Assembly (NCBI RefSeq): GCF_002174455.2
Contig: NZ_CP147246.1
Location: 957,501 to 1,021,500 of the forward strand
Direction of reading: 5' to 3'
From: Enterococcus sp. 9D6_DIV0238
GTDB taxonomy: Bacteria; Bacillota; Bacilli; Lactobacillales; Enterococcaceae
DNA length: 64,000 nucleotides
Part shown: positions 56,406 to 64,000 of the stretch, piece after piece
Layout: every line of letters begins with the position of its first letter
Position numbering within the stretch: the stretch's first letter is position 1
Translations under genes and position numbers: made by a program
Notes under the pieces: generated by a model
The model's database searches: none
The model's input: only the letters and a program-made list of their open reading frames with translations
What the model was told of the DNA's origin: nothing

Positions 56406-57324
56406 ACGCCCAAACCTTTCTAAGTTGTTTTTCCCAATTAGAAACATTTCTTTTAGAAAAATCATAATCTAACAATAGTCCGCTCATATCTTGTTGTTTC
56501 ATTCCTTGAACAAACAACAAGCGTTGATAGATGATTCCTGTGATACATTCTGCTGCTTCTTTTTCCTTTACACCAAGCTCTTTTAATCGTTCATAAACCC
56601 CCGTAGTACTTCTTGCATGGATCGTCGCAAAAACAGTATGTCCCGTCAGCGCAGCTCTGATCGCTGCTTGCGCCGTAGAACGATCCCTGATTTCGCCAAT
56701 GATCAAAATATCCGGCCGATGGCGCAAACAAGCTTTGATCAGCGCATCATAGGTTAGATCGATCTTATCGTTCGTCTGCAATTGAAGAAATGTTTGCTCC
56801 TCCAGTTCTACCGGATCTTCGATTGTGATGACTTGCTGAAAGCGATCCGTTTCTTTTGCTAATTTGTACATCAACGTAGTTTTACCTGAGCCAACTGGAC
56901 CACAAAAAAGATGTAGTCCGCGTCTATGGACCTGTTTACGAATATCCGATAATTGCCTAGGTAAAAAATAATTCTCCTGACTATTACCAAATTGATGCAA
57001 AAAACGAATGACCAAACTTTCTCTTTGACAAAAATCTCCCACTGTCGATAAACGTAAACGCACAATTTTATCATTACTGATCCTGTATGTAACAGCTCCG
57101 ACCTGAGCTTTACGTTTCTCACCAACATCCATACTTCCAATAAATTTAAAGTGAAAAATCAATTTTTCCCCTTCTTGTTCATCAAGCTCTTCAAACATCA
57201 GTTTGTTGTATCCTTTTCTGGCAAATACATGTATCTTCTGCTCAACTGGTAAAATATAAATATCCTGTAAATGCTCTGATACGCCCCATTCAATTAATTT
57301 TAGAGAAAGCTCCTTAATATCCAT
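56359..57324 (-). CDS. comGA: ComGA-type secretion ATPase
   Basis: This 321-aa GspE/PilB-type ATPase powers the competence pseudopilus. Motifs are Walker A LFCGPVGSGKTTLMYKLA, the Asp box TIEDPVELEE, Walker B DILIIGEIRDRSTAQAAIRAALTGH and the His box TIHARSTTGVYERL. ATG 57322-57324 follows GGGAGGG; a longer frame of 50 codons runs through the hairpin upstream and is rejected. It is the first gene of comGA-GB-GC-GD-GE-GF-GG. All seven genes are open, so the operon looks intact. Confidence 0.96.
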   Translation of the reverse strand: MDIKELSLKLIEWGVSEHLQDIYILPVEQKIHVFARKGYNKLMFEELDEQEGEKLIFHFKFIGSMDVGEKRKAQVGAVTYRISNDKIVRLRLSTVGDFCQRESLVIRFLHQFGNSQENYFLPRQLSDIRKQVHRRGLHLFCGPVGSGKTTLMYKLAKETDRFQQVITIEDPVELEEQTFLQLQTNDKIDLTYDALIKACLRHRPDILIIGEIRDRSTAQAAIRAALTGHTVFATIHARSTTGVYERLKELGVKEKEAAECITGIIYQRLLFVQGMKQQDMSGLLLDYDFSKRNVSNWEKQLRKVWAYGFIDDRTFEEEKEQ

Positions 57325-57344
57325 TTTTTCCCTCCTTACAGTAA

Positions 57345-57352
57345 TATACGCA
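57345..57352 (-). promoter_or_regulatory. Candidate competence (CIN-box-like) promoter of comG
   Basis: TGCGTATA on the minus strand differs at two of eight bases from the streptococcal CIN-box TACGAATA used by the competence sigma factor. It lies 21 bases before the comGA start, just after a terminator-like hairpin. This is a suggestion only. Confidence 0.3.
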
Positions 57353-57377
57353 AAAAAGATAAATAGTATCGAAAAAA

Positions 57378-57418
57378 AACGAGTGCGAACAAAACTAAAA
57401 ATCAGTTTTGCTCGCACT
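57378..57418 (-). terminator. Terminator-like hairpin upstream of comGA
   Basis: GAGTGCGAGCAAAACT / AGTTTTGTTCGCACTC (minus strand) is followed by eight T. It would stop any transcript coming from the right before comGA. A closely similar hairpin ends the ula operon (59298-59340). Confidence 0.85.
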
Positions 57419-57577
57419 CTAAAACATAATAAACGCTGAAAAATGAAGAAATTACTCCACTTTGTTTCGATCATACTAATCCCTAAAAGAATTGAAGATT
57501 TTGGCTCTCAGAGCTTAACACCTCTGTCCTTTCCTCCCCTCATCTTCATATCTCTATAATCACTAGTCATTAAAAAG

Positions 57578-57667
57578 CAAAAAAACTGCAAATGTCGAAA
57601 ATCAACATTTACAGCTTATCAAGAGTTCTGATGCACTATCTTCCCCAAAATAGTTTATCGTTTTGAT
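57578..57667 (-). ncRNA. Candidate small RNA or comG leader, about 90 bases
   Basis: A perfect -10 TATAAT (57674-57679) would start transcription near 57667. It ends at a stem CTGTAAATGT / ACATTTGCAG followed by seven T. No clear -35 is seen. This could be an independent small RNA or an attenuated leader for comG. Confidence 0.4.
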
Positions 57668-57744
57668 ATACTCATTATACTAAAAAAAATGGTCGAATAA
57701 CTTTCAGAAATTATGAATTATATTAAAATTTTTGAGAAAAATAA

Positions 57745-57773
57745 GCTCCTGCTTAAAAGGGATAAGCAGGAGC
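57745..57773 (-). terminator. Terminator after the amino-acid permease gene
   Basis: GCTCCTGCTTA / TAAGCAGGAGC with a 7-base loop is followed by a T-rich run on the minus strand. Confidence 0.85.
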
Positions 57774-57887
57774 CATGCTTTATCATTTAAAATAAAGACT
57801 TAGATCATATCTATTATACCTGATAATTTATGATATTTCTCTCAAATTTTTGATATAAAGAACTAAATTTTTGACAAAACTAGTGTT

Positions 57888-59222
57888 TTAATCCATTTTT
57901 CTAGATATTTTCTTATTAAAATAGTAAACTGGAATGCCTAACAATGTAATACCGATCCCAATACTTGCTAAAATCGTTTGGGTGAATAAAGTTGTAATCA
58001 AAATGAATAACCCACCGAGGATCGCAATTATTGGAATGATCGGATACAGCGGTACTTTGTAGGGTCTCAACAGCTCTGGTTCTCTTTTTCTTAAGATCAA
58101 AACAGCTGCAAAAATCAAAATACTAAATAGCCACATAACAAAAACCAGCATGTCTGTCAGTAGATCGAAGCTTCCCAAAAACATCATAACAGCAGCAATA
58201 CTAAATTGAAATAGACCTGCGACATAAGGAACCACAAACTGTTTAGATAACTTTTTAAATTGTTTACTGAAAGGAATCAGCCCTTCCAAAGCTAAGGCGT
58301 AAGGAACACGGATCCCTGTCATTGTATACCCATTCAATGCCCCATATACTGAAATCAAAATACCGATCGTAACTATTTTTCCGCCAACAGAACCAAAAAT
58401 TTGATTCGCTGCATCAGACGCCGCGTTCAAATTACCTGAAATTTGTTGAATTGGCAGTGTTTTTAAGAAAACAAAATTGATCAGGACATAAACAATCGTA
58501 ATAAAGGTCAACCCTAAAAAGATTGCTTTAGGTAAATCTTTTTCTGGTTTTTTCATTTCTCCTGCAACTGCACCAACACCTAACCATCCATCATAAGCAA
58601 ACATTGTGGCTAATAAAGCGCCGCTTAAAGCTTGAATAAACCCAGTATTGCCACCCGAACGAATAGGAAATAGCGACACTTCACTGACTGCCGGCATAAA
58701 TAATCCAACGAGTACGATCAATGCGATGGGAACCATCTTGATTATTAATGTGAATGATTGCAAGTTTGATGCTATTCTAGTTCCTAATAAATTGACGATC
58801 GTCACGCTTAATCCTGTACCAATCGCTATTGGTAATAGTAGATTATCGGATAAATGAAATAAGTGAAGAAATTGTGTACTAAAAATAATCGAGAGTGCTG
58901 CTATATTGGCAGGAAAATAAATCACACTTTGTGCCCAGCCCAATAAAAAACCTGGTAATTTTCCATATGTATATTCAATATATTTAACTGCTCCACCGGT
59001 TTTAGGAATAGCTGTTGCTAGTTCTGCACTAGTCAATCCAGCACAAAGTGTCAAGAAGCCCCCTAATATCCAAGCAAAAATCGTCAAGCTTGACGATTGG
59101 GCAAAGCTTACCACGCTAGCTGTTTTAAAAAAAACACCCGCACCGATAACTGTTCCCATAACCGTTGAAAAAGCTCCAAATAATGAAATTTCCCGCTTTA
59201 ATTGATTTTCTTCCATAACCAT
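57888..59222 (-). CDS. APC family amino-acid permease
   Basis: The 444-aa protein has twelve membrane segments. APC features include GTVIGAGVFFKTASVV in TM1, the GFLTLCAGLTSAELATAIPKTGG region of TM2 and the conserved FAYDGWLGVGAVAGEMKKPEKDLPKAI stretch. It resembles the LAT-type or serine/threonine exchanger branch (YkbA/SteT-like), so amino-acid exchange is likely, with substrate unknown. It is a single gene between the ula operon and comG, with its own terminator. Confidence 0.9.
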   Translation of the reverse strand: MVMEENQLKREISLFGAFSTVMGTVIGAGVFFKTASVVSFAQSSSLTIFAWILGGFLTLCAGLTSAELATAIPKTGGAVKYIEYTYGKLPGFLLGWAQSVIYFPANIAALSIIFSTQFLHLFHLSDNLLLPIAIGTGLSVTIVNLLGTRIASNLQSFTLIIKMVPIALIVLVGLFMPAVSEVSLFPIRSGGNTGFIQALSGALLATMFAYDGWLGVGAVAGEMKKPEKDLPKAIFLGLTFITIVYVLINFVFLKTLPIQQISGNLNAASDAANQIFGSVGGKIVTIGILISVYGALNGYTMTGIRVPYALALEGLIPFSKQFKKLSKQFVVPYVAGLFQFSIAAVMMFLGSFDLLTDMLVFVMWLFSILIFAAVLILRKREPELLRPYKVPLYPIIPIIAILGGLFILITTLFTQTILASIGIGITLLGIPVYYFNKKISRKMD

Positions 59223-59297
59223 CCTCTTTCCATCTTGTATATTATCCTTTAGTATAGCTTTTCTTCATTTAATTTCAAGTACTTTAAAAAACAAAAA

Positions 59298-59340
59298 AGA
59301 GAGTGAAACAAAACTAAAAATCAGTTTTATTTTGCTCTCT
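59298..59340 (-). terminator. Terminator after the ula operon
   Basis: AGAGAGCAAAATAAAACT / AGTTTTGTTTCACTCTCT (minus strand) is followed by TTTTTTG. Its core is the same as that of the hairpin upstream of comGA. Confidence 0.85.
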
Positions 59341-59420
59341 AGTCCTAAATAATCGATGAGAAAAAAGCAGCCCTCCAGAGATAAACGCTTTTATCTCAGT
59401 CTCAACAAAAGATAGAGTAT

Positions 59421-60128
59421 TTATCCTTGACCATAATATGCGTTCACACCATGTTTTCTAAAGTAGTGTTTATCCAGTAAATATTGCGGAATCGGAAGAA
59501 TGTTTTTATTTACGATTTCTGTGACTTCCGCCATTTCTGCTATTTCATCTAAAACAATACTATTTTCGACAGCTTTTTGAGGTGTTTTTCCCCAAGTAAA
59601 CGGTCCGTGTCCATAAACTAAAACACCAGGTACTGCCATTGGATCGATTTTTTCTTTTGTGAATGTTTCAATGATCACTTTACCTGTCTCGAGTTCATAT
59701 GCGGATTCTACTTCTTTTGAAGTCAATTGCCGCGTGCAGGGAACAACACCATAAAATGTATCTGCGTGTGTCGTTCCATAGGCTGGTATTCCTCGGCCTG
59801 CCTGCGCCCACATAACCGCATTTTTTGAATGCGTATGTACAACTGAATTGATCTCTTTAAAGGCCTTATATAATTCAAGATGTGTCTCTAAATCTGAAGA
59901 TGGCTTCAACGCACCTGCTAATACATGTCCTTCTAAATCTGTGACTACCATATCATCAGCTTTCATTTGTCCATACGGTACACCACTAGGTTTGATGACA
60001 ACGATACCTGTTTCTCGATCGATCTCACTGACATTGCCCCAAGTCAGCTTAACTAATCCTGCATCGGGTAAAGCCAAATTTGCTGCAAATACTCGTTCCT
60101 TCATTTCCTTGATCAATTGTTCGTTCAT
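59421..60128 (-). CDS. ulaF: L-ribulose-5-phosphate 4-epimerase (UlaF-type)
   Basis: This 235-aa class II aldolase-family epimerase turns L-ribulose-5-P into D-xylulose-5-P, the last step of ascorbate breakdown into the pentose phosphate pathway. Motifs are LTWGNVSEIDRETGIVVIKPSGV, the zinc ligands in VVHTHSKNAVMWAQAG and THADTFYG, and GHGPFTWG. It is the last gene of the ula operon, two bases after ulaE. AraD is a close relative, and the operon context favours UlaF. Confidence 0.93.
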   Translation of the reverse strand: MNEQLIKEMKERVFAANLALPDAGLVKLTWGNVSEIDRETGIVVIKPSGVPYGQMKADDMVVTDLEGHVLAGALKPSSDLETHLELYKAFKEINSVVHTHSKNAVMWAQAGRGIPAYGTTHADTFYGVVPCTRQLTSKEVESAYELETGKVIIETFTKEKIDPMAVPGVLVYGHGPFTWGKTPQKAVENSIVLDEIAEMAEVTEIVNKNILPIPQYLLDKHYFRKHGVNAYYGQG

Positions 60129-60129
60129 C

Positions 60130-60981
60130 TTAATACCCCGCCTTCTTCAAATAAGGAATAAGAAATTTTTTCGCCTGCTCAATCTCTTTTTCAGGCGTTT
60201 CGCTTGTTTCACTCCACATTTCGATCAAAAATGGACCATTATAGTCTAATTGCTTCAATGTTTTTAAACAGCCTAAGAAATCGACACATCCGCTGCCAAA
60301 AGGAACTTCTTTAAATTTCCCTGAAAATGTTTCTGTCACAGCAAGTGTGTCCTTTAAATGGATACAAGTAATTTGGTCGATACCAAGCGCCAATTCATAC
60401 CCAACATCATTTTCCGGCCAAGCTGACAGATTACCTAAATCTGGATACACTTGCAGATACGGCGAGCGAATTTGCTCCTTGATCTTTAGAAACTTAGTAA
60501 TTGAATTGATAAACGGATCATCCATGATCTCAATAGACAAGACAACTTCTTTTGCAGCGGCGATCGCTACTGCTTTTTTCAAATTTTCAATAAAAAAAGC
60601 TCTTGAAGTTACTGTTTTTTCTTCATAGTAAACATCGTAGCCCGCTAATTGAATCGTACGGATCCCTAAGTCAGATGCCAAATCAACTGCTTTTTCCATC
60701 AAAATGAGTGCCTGTGAACGTTTTTCCTTATCCTGAGAACCAAAAGGAAAACGTCGATGACCGCTTAAGCAAATCGAAAGAATCTGAATACCAGTTTCTT
60801 CAATAGCTACTCTGATTTCTTGTCGCTCCTCTTTCGTCCAGTCCAATCGTTTCAGGCGTTCATCCGTCTCATCGATCGACATTTCAACAAAATCAAAACC
60901 TAATTTTTTAGCGAGCTGTAATCGTTCTAACCAGCTGATATTTTTGGGAAGTGCTTTTTCATAAATACCTAGCGTCGTCAT
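60130..60981 (-). CDS. ulaE: L-xylulose/L-ribulose-5-phosphate 3-epimerase UlaE
   Basis: This 283-aa TIM-barrel epimerase converts L-xylulose-5-P to L-ribulose-5-P. Features are GIYEKALP at the N-terminus, GFDFVEMSIDETDERL, SICLSGHRRFPFGS, TIQLAGYDVYYE and IEIMDDPFINS. The start is ATG 60979-60981 after GGGGGTG, matching the E. coli enzyme in length; 39 extra codons overlap ulaD and are rejected. It lies between ulaD and ulaF, overlapping neither after this choice except at its very start. Confidence 0.93.
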   Translation of the reverse strand: MTTLGIYEKALPKNISWLERLQLAKKLGFDFVEMSIDETDERLKRLDWTKEERQEIRVAIEETGIQILSICLSGHRRFPFGSQDKEKRSQALILMEKAVDLASDLGIRTIQLAGYDVYYEEKTVTSRAFFIENLKKAVAIAAAKEVVLSIEIMDDPFINSITKFLKIKEQIRSPYLQVYPDLGNLSAWPENDVGYELALGIDQITCIHLKDTLAVTETFSGKFKEVPFGSGCVDFLGCLKTLKQLDYNGPFLIEMWSETSETPEKEIEQAKKFLIPYLKKAGY

Positions 60982-60985
60982 TCGT

Positions 60986-61624
60986 TCACCCCCAAATACG
61001 TTCGATTTCAGCTTGAAATTCTTGAGCCGCCTGCTTCGGTTTTTCAGCTCCTGTAATTCCTCGTCCTGTAATAAAAGTATATACATCAAGTCCTTCAAAT
61101 AATTGCAGTGTTTCGACAGTTAAGCCTCCTGTCACGGAAACACGAAATCCCATTTCAATTAATCGTTTGACTTTTACTAAGTCTTTTTCACCCCAAGTTT
61201 CGCCCGCTAAAAGAGCGTCTCGACTTTGATGATAAATCGCTTGTGAAATGCCCGCGTCAAGCCATTTTTGTGCTTGTTCATACGTCCAATCACCATACAG
61301 CTCAACCTGAACTTCCTCTATCTCTTTTGCAGCAGCTGACATGGTAGGCACTGTAGCACAACAAATCACTGTCATCCAGTCTGCACCAGCAGTGCGACAG
61401 TTAGCAGCAACAGTTCCACCAGCATCGGCACATTTGGTATCTGCCACAACTTTTTTATCCGGATATAATGCACGAATACAACGAATGGCTTCTTCTCCTG
61501 CCTGTAAACATAGAATCGTTCCTACCTCTAAGATATCTACAATATCTCCTACTTCTTTTACATCTTTTAATGCATTTGGTAAATCAGAATGATCCAAAGC
61601 AATTTGCAAATTTGGTCTCGTCAT
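60986..61624 (-). CDS. ulaD: 3-keto-L-gulonate-6-phosphate decarboxylase UlaD
   Basis: This 212-aa decarboxylase of the OMP-decarboxylase superfamily makes L-xylulose-5-P from 3-keto-L-gulonate-6-P. Motifs are PNLQIALDHSDLPNAL, VADTKCADAGGT (Asp-x-Lys-x2-Asp metal and catalytic site), GADWMTVICCA and the phosphate loop VTGGL ... ITGRGITGA. It is the first of the three catabolic genes after the PTS genes, separated from ulaB by 102 bases that carry a stem-loop. Confidence 0.95.
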   Translation of the reverse strand: MTRPNLQIALDHSDLPNALKDVKEVGDIVDILEVGTILCLQAGEEAIRCIRALYPDKKVVADTKCADAGGTVAANCRTAGADWMTVICCATVPTMSAAAKEIEEVQVELYGDWTYEQAQKWLDAGISQAIYHQSRDALLAGETWGEKDLVKVKRLIEMGFRVSVTGGLTVETLQLFEGLDVYTFITGRGITGAEKPKQAAQEFQAEIERIWG

Positions 61625-61648
61625 ATCGTTTCTCCTTACTTCGTAATA

Positions 61649-61693
61649 ATTGGAGCAACATCAAATATTCATGTTACATTTTCAGTTGCTCCA
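61649..61693 (-). other. Stem-loop between the ula transport and catabolic genes
   Basis: TTGGAGCAAC / GTTGCTCCAA is a perfect 10-bp stem with a 25-base loop and no T run behind it. It lies between ulaB and ulaD and probably adjusts mRNA stability so that transport and catabolic genes are made at different levels. Confidence 0.55.
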
Positions 61694-61726
61694 ACTTCTT
61701 ATGTCAAATTTTTTTATCTTAATCAG

Positions 61727-62026
61727 TTATTTGAATTTAGCTGCTAAATCTGTTTCCTGAACACGTTCACTGATTTCTTTTGCTGACATTACATTTTTTA
61801 CTCCTACAACAGTGATTCCTTTTTTCTTAGCATCTTCAAACATATTTAAAAAATTCATTGGACAAAACACGACATCATATTGACCAGCAGTACTTTTCCC
61901 TTCTGAGATTGCACAGTGATGAATGTTTGTGATCGTAAATCCTAGCTCTTTTAATGCTTTTTCCACGCTTTTTTTCATCATCAAACTTGTTCCAGATCCA
62001 TTTGCACACGATACTAATACTCTCAT
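61727..62026 (-). CDS. ulaB: PTS ascorbate transporter subunit IIB
   Basis: The 99-aa EIIB has the phosphocysteine loop VSCANGSGTSLMMK (Cys7) and the strand DVVFCPMNFLNMF. It takes the phosphate from EIIA (UlaC) and passes it to ascorbate as it crosses UlaA. It follows ulaA by 21 bases. The fold is the lactose/ascorbate-type EIIB. Length is normal. Confidence 0.94.
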   Translation of the reverse strand: MRVLVSCANGSGTSLMMKKSVEKALKELGFTITNIHHCAISEGKSTAGQYDVVFCPMNFLNMFEDAKKKGITVVGVKNVMSAKEISERVQETDLAAKFK

Positions 62027-62047
62027 TATTATTTCCTCCTCATGTTG

Positions 62048-63526
62048 TTACGCATTTTTTGTACCCATTTCTTTTACATATTCGTCATAATCTTCCGCAA
62101 TCAAGAAATAGCCTTTGGGATTTGCCCGATATTGAAGCTGCGGGATAGCTAGCAGTGCAACAACGACTAAAGCAATACCAAAATAGCCGAGATACTTCAT
62201 TACGATCGTCATGATCGGCCAAACTGTTGCCCAGTCAAACATGCCAATATATCCGCCATATTGGGAAAGCCCAATAAATGTAGCGATCAGTGCAGATCCC
62301 AGAACTTGGATCACGCCTGAGATAAACGGAAACAGGCAAGCTGCTTTAAACCCACCGCGATTATTTGCATAAACTGCAATTACCGCATTATCAAAGAACA
62401 GTGGAATAAAACCAGCAATAACAACAGTCGGTGACTTGAATAAAATCAATAGACCGATCGTGATAAACTGACCTAAGGCGCCAAATAAAAAGCCAATCGT
62501 TACTGCATTCGGCGAACCAAATCCAAATGTTGCTGCAACATCGATCCCTGGAACCGCGCCCGGAAGTAATGTGTTGGAAATGCCTTGGAAAGATTCTGTC
62601 AGTTCCGAAACAAACGTCCGCACACCTAGTTGCAAGATAGCTAAATAAACAGCAAAGTACAGTGCAGTTTGTAAAATATAGAAAAGAAAACTTTGTCCTT
62701 CAACCATAAAACCAGCTTCTATCAAATAGGCAGGTCCCAAAACAATCAAAATGATTCCGAAGAAAAATAGCATCAAAATAGATGTTGCAACCATGTTTTC
62801 ATTGAAAATAGATAGGAACCCCGGCAATTGGACATCTTCCAACTTACGATTATTTTTATCCTTCTTCATTTTTTCAGCAAGTCGAGCAAAAATATAAACA
62901 CCAAACATCTGTTGATGAGCGATCGCAAAACCTGCTCCTTCTGTTAGATCTTGAGTGATATCTACTGTCAAATTAGAACCGACTGCCCAATAACAGCCTA
63001 ATATAAGACCCATGATCAATAGAATCGGCAGTTGTCCTAAACTCGGAAAACAGAATAATAAAATCCAAAATGCGGTAGCTGCTTGTTGAATCTGAACATT
63101 TCCAGTCGTAAAAACGGCACGTAATTTGGTATATTTCTTAAAGCGGACTAATAAAATATTCATGACAAAAGCAATCAGCAGCAAAATCATCGTATCACTA
63201 AAGGTTCGCCCGAATGTTTCTTCAATCCCAGCAGTCACTGCGTTTTGTCCAAAGTAAGGATCGATGACCATGGCATCTAGATCAAAACGTTCCTTTAAAC
63301 CTACAAGGATCGGGCGGAAGTTATTAACGAGCCCTCCAGAACCGACAGTTAGAATCAGGTATCCTACGGTGGCTTTTAAAAACCCTGCAATACTTTCATA
63401 GATCGGTTTTTTCAATAAGATATAGCCCAAAAGAACAATAAATCCAATCAAAAAGGCTGGCTGAGTCAAAATATTCGCTGCAAAATAGTCCCAAATCCCT
63501 AATAGAAAATCCAACACCTGTTTCAT
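62048..63526 (-). CDS. ulaA: PTS ascorbate transporter subunit IIC
   Basis: UlaA is the membrane permease of the ascorbate PTS. The 492-aa protein has about eleven membrane segments. It carries family blocks such as PAFLIGFIVLLGYILLKKP, IGFLFGALGQFITIG, GVPGIDVAA-type AVPGIDVAATFGFGSPNAV and a polar C-terminal tail. It lies between ulaC and ulaB. The order C-A-B differs from the E. coli order A-B-C. Confidence 0.94.
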   Translation of the reverse strand: MKQVLDFLLGIWDYFAANILTQPAFLIGFIVLLGYILLKKPIYESIAGFLKATVGYLILTVGSGGLVNNFRPILVGLKERFDLDAMVIDPYFGQNAVTAGIEETFGRTFSDTMILLLIAFVMNILLVRFKKYTKLRAVFTTGNVQIQQAATAFWILLFCFPSLGQLPILLIMGLILGCYWAVGSNLTVDITQDLTEGAGFAIAHQQMFGVYIFARLAEKMKKDKNNRKLEDVQLPGFLSIFNENMVATSILMLFFFGIILIVLGPAYLIEAGFMVEGQSFLFYILQTALYFAVYLAILQLGVRTFVSELTESFQGISNTLLPGAVPGIDVAATFGFGSPNAVTIGFLFGALGQFITIGLLILFKSPTVVIAGFIPLFFDNAVIAVYANNRGGFKAACLFPFISGVIQVLGSALIATFIGLSQYGGYIGMFDWATVWPIMTIVMKYLGYFGIALVVVALLAIPQLQYRANPKGYFLIAEDYDEYVKEMGTKNA

Positions 63527-63541
63527 TCATTTCCCTTCTTT

Positions 63542-64000
63542 CTACATATCGAACGTCATCATTACCTTCTCATAATCTGCAATCGTCTCAATCTCCATCA
63601 GTGCTTCAATCAATCCATCCGTCATCAACATCTCAGAAAGATTAGAGATATTTTCTACATGCTCTTCACTATTTTTAGCAGCTAATGTAAAAAATAGAGA
63701 CGCATTTTTTTCTGGATTTCCCTCTTCAAACACAACTTCATCTTTCATTTTTGTAAATGATATTGCTGTTCCCAAAACACCTTGACTATCTTCTGAAGAA
63801 TGAGGCATCGCCACTCCTGGAACAATGACAATATATGGACCATATTTTTTCACGCAATCCACGATTTCATCTACATATTGCTGAGTGATCATCTTTTTTT
63901 CTAGCAGTGTCTGACAGCTAAGTACGACCGCTTCCTCCCAATTTGAAGGGCCTTCTTCGCAAAAACGAATGAGGTCATTATCATAAAAATACTTTAACAT
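63542..64000 (-). CDS. ulaC: PTS ascorbate transporter subunit IIA
   Basis: The 152-aa EIIA of the mannitol/fructose type has the phosphohistidine loop VPGVAMPHSSED (His67). It receives phosphate from HPr and passes it to UlaB. The ATG is exactly at the window edge. The length and N-terminus (FYDNDLIRF) fit complete UlaC proteins, so the gene is probably whole, but codons further out cannot be excluded. It is the first visible gene of ulaC-A-B-D-E-F; the regulator and promoter are outside. Confidence 0.9.
   Translation of the reverse strand: MLKYFYDNDLIRFCEEGPSNWEEAVVLSCQTLLEKKMITQQYVDEIVDCVKKYGPYIVIVPGVAMPHSSEDSQGVLGTAISFTKMKDEVVFEEGNPEKNASLFFTLAAKNSEEHVENISNLSEMLMTDGLIEALMEIETIADYEKVMMTFDM

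Larger units (their letters stand above)
57475..57887. other. Intergenic region between the permease gene and comG
   Basis: This holds, from right to left on the minus strand, the permease terminator (57745-57773), an isolated promoter (-10 TATAAT at 57674-57679) and a second terminator (57586-57614). No protein-coding frame is supported. Confidence 0.6.

Overview
The window is a low-GC Firmicutes chromosome segment that reads as Enterococcus. The evidence is a cggR-gap-pgk-tpiA-eno glycolytic operon, a T-box-led hisS-aspS operon, a complete comG pseudopilus operon with ytxK-like methyltransferase and ackA behind it, an ulaABC-type ascorbate operon, and an rsh/dtd/prmA/rsmE housekeeping block. 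The exact species cannot be fixed by eye; protein wording and gene order suit the E. faecalis / E. haemoperoxidus side of the genus.

Layout. 1-2.4 kb: the 5' part of clpX and a lactonase gene. 2.4-7.3 kb: a muropeptide-sugar operon (Lac-family PTS EIIC, small membrane protein, MupG-type 6-phospho-muramidase, AnmK kinase, RpiR/MurR regulator). 7.8-10.3 kb: three little-known genes (103-aa protein, SseB-like, HEAT-like). 10.5-15 kb: galE, DUF2200, a small membrane protein, an M20 amidohydrolase and its MFS partner. 15.1-19.8 kb: SHOCT membrane protein and a lipoprotein / histidine kinase / response regulator / lipoprotein operon. 20-21.3 kb: nucleoside deoxyribosyltransferase and DUF975.

21.47-30.2 kb is an AT-rich integrated element placed in the enolase gene. 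A 187-bp copy of the eno 3' end (21470-21656) is repeated as the real end of eno (30029-30215). The element has a tyrosine integrase at one end, an ApeA-like HEPN protein with a membrane-anchored neighbour, a 450-aa protein with a PD-(D/E)XK nuclease signature, an unrecognised 261-aa protein, a broken serine recombinase and other debris. It looks like a decayed integrative element carrying defence genes. It is the most interesting part of the window.

30-36 kb: the glycolytic operon, controlled by CggR. 36-41.9 kb: YitT, an ankyrin lipoprotein, and hisS-aspS behind a T-box with a likely GAC (Asp) specifier and a 137-bp tandem repeat. 42-48.3 kb: dtd, rsh, a DeoC-like protein lacking its Schiff-base lysine, rsmE, prmA, DUF3013 and a 3-methyladenine glycosylase. 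48.5-51 kb: rarA, a probable 6S RNA, a small membrane protein and a universal stress protein. 51.1-57.3 kb: ackA, the methyltransferase and comGA-GG. 57.6-57.7 kb: a possible small RNA or comG leader. 57.9-64 kb: an amino-acid permease and the ulaC-A-B-D-E-F ascorbate operon.
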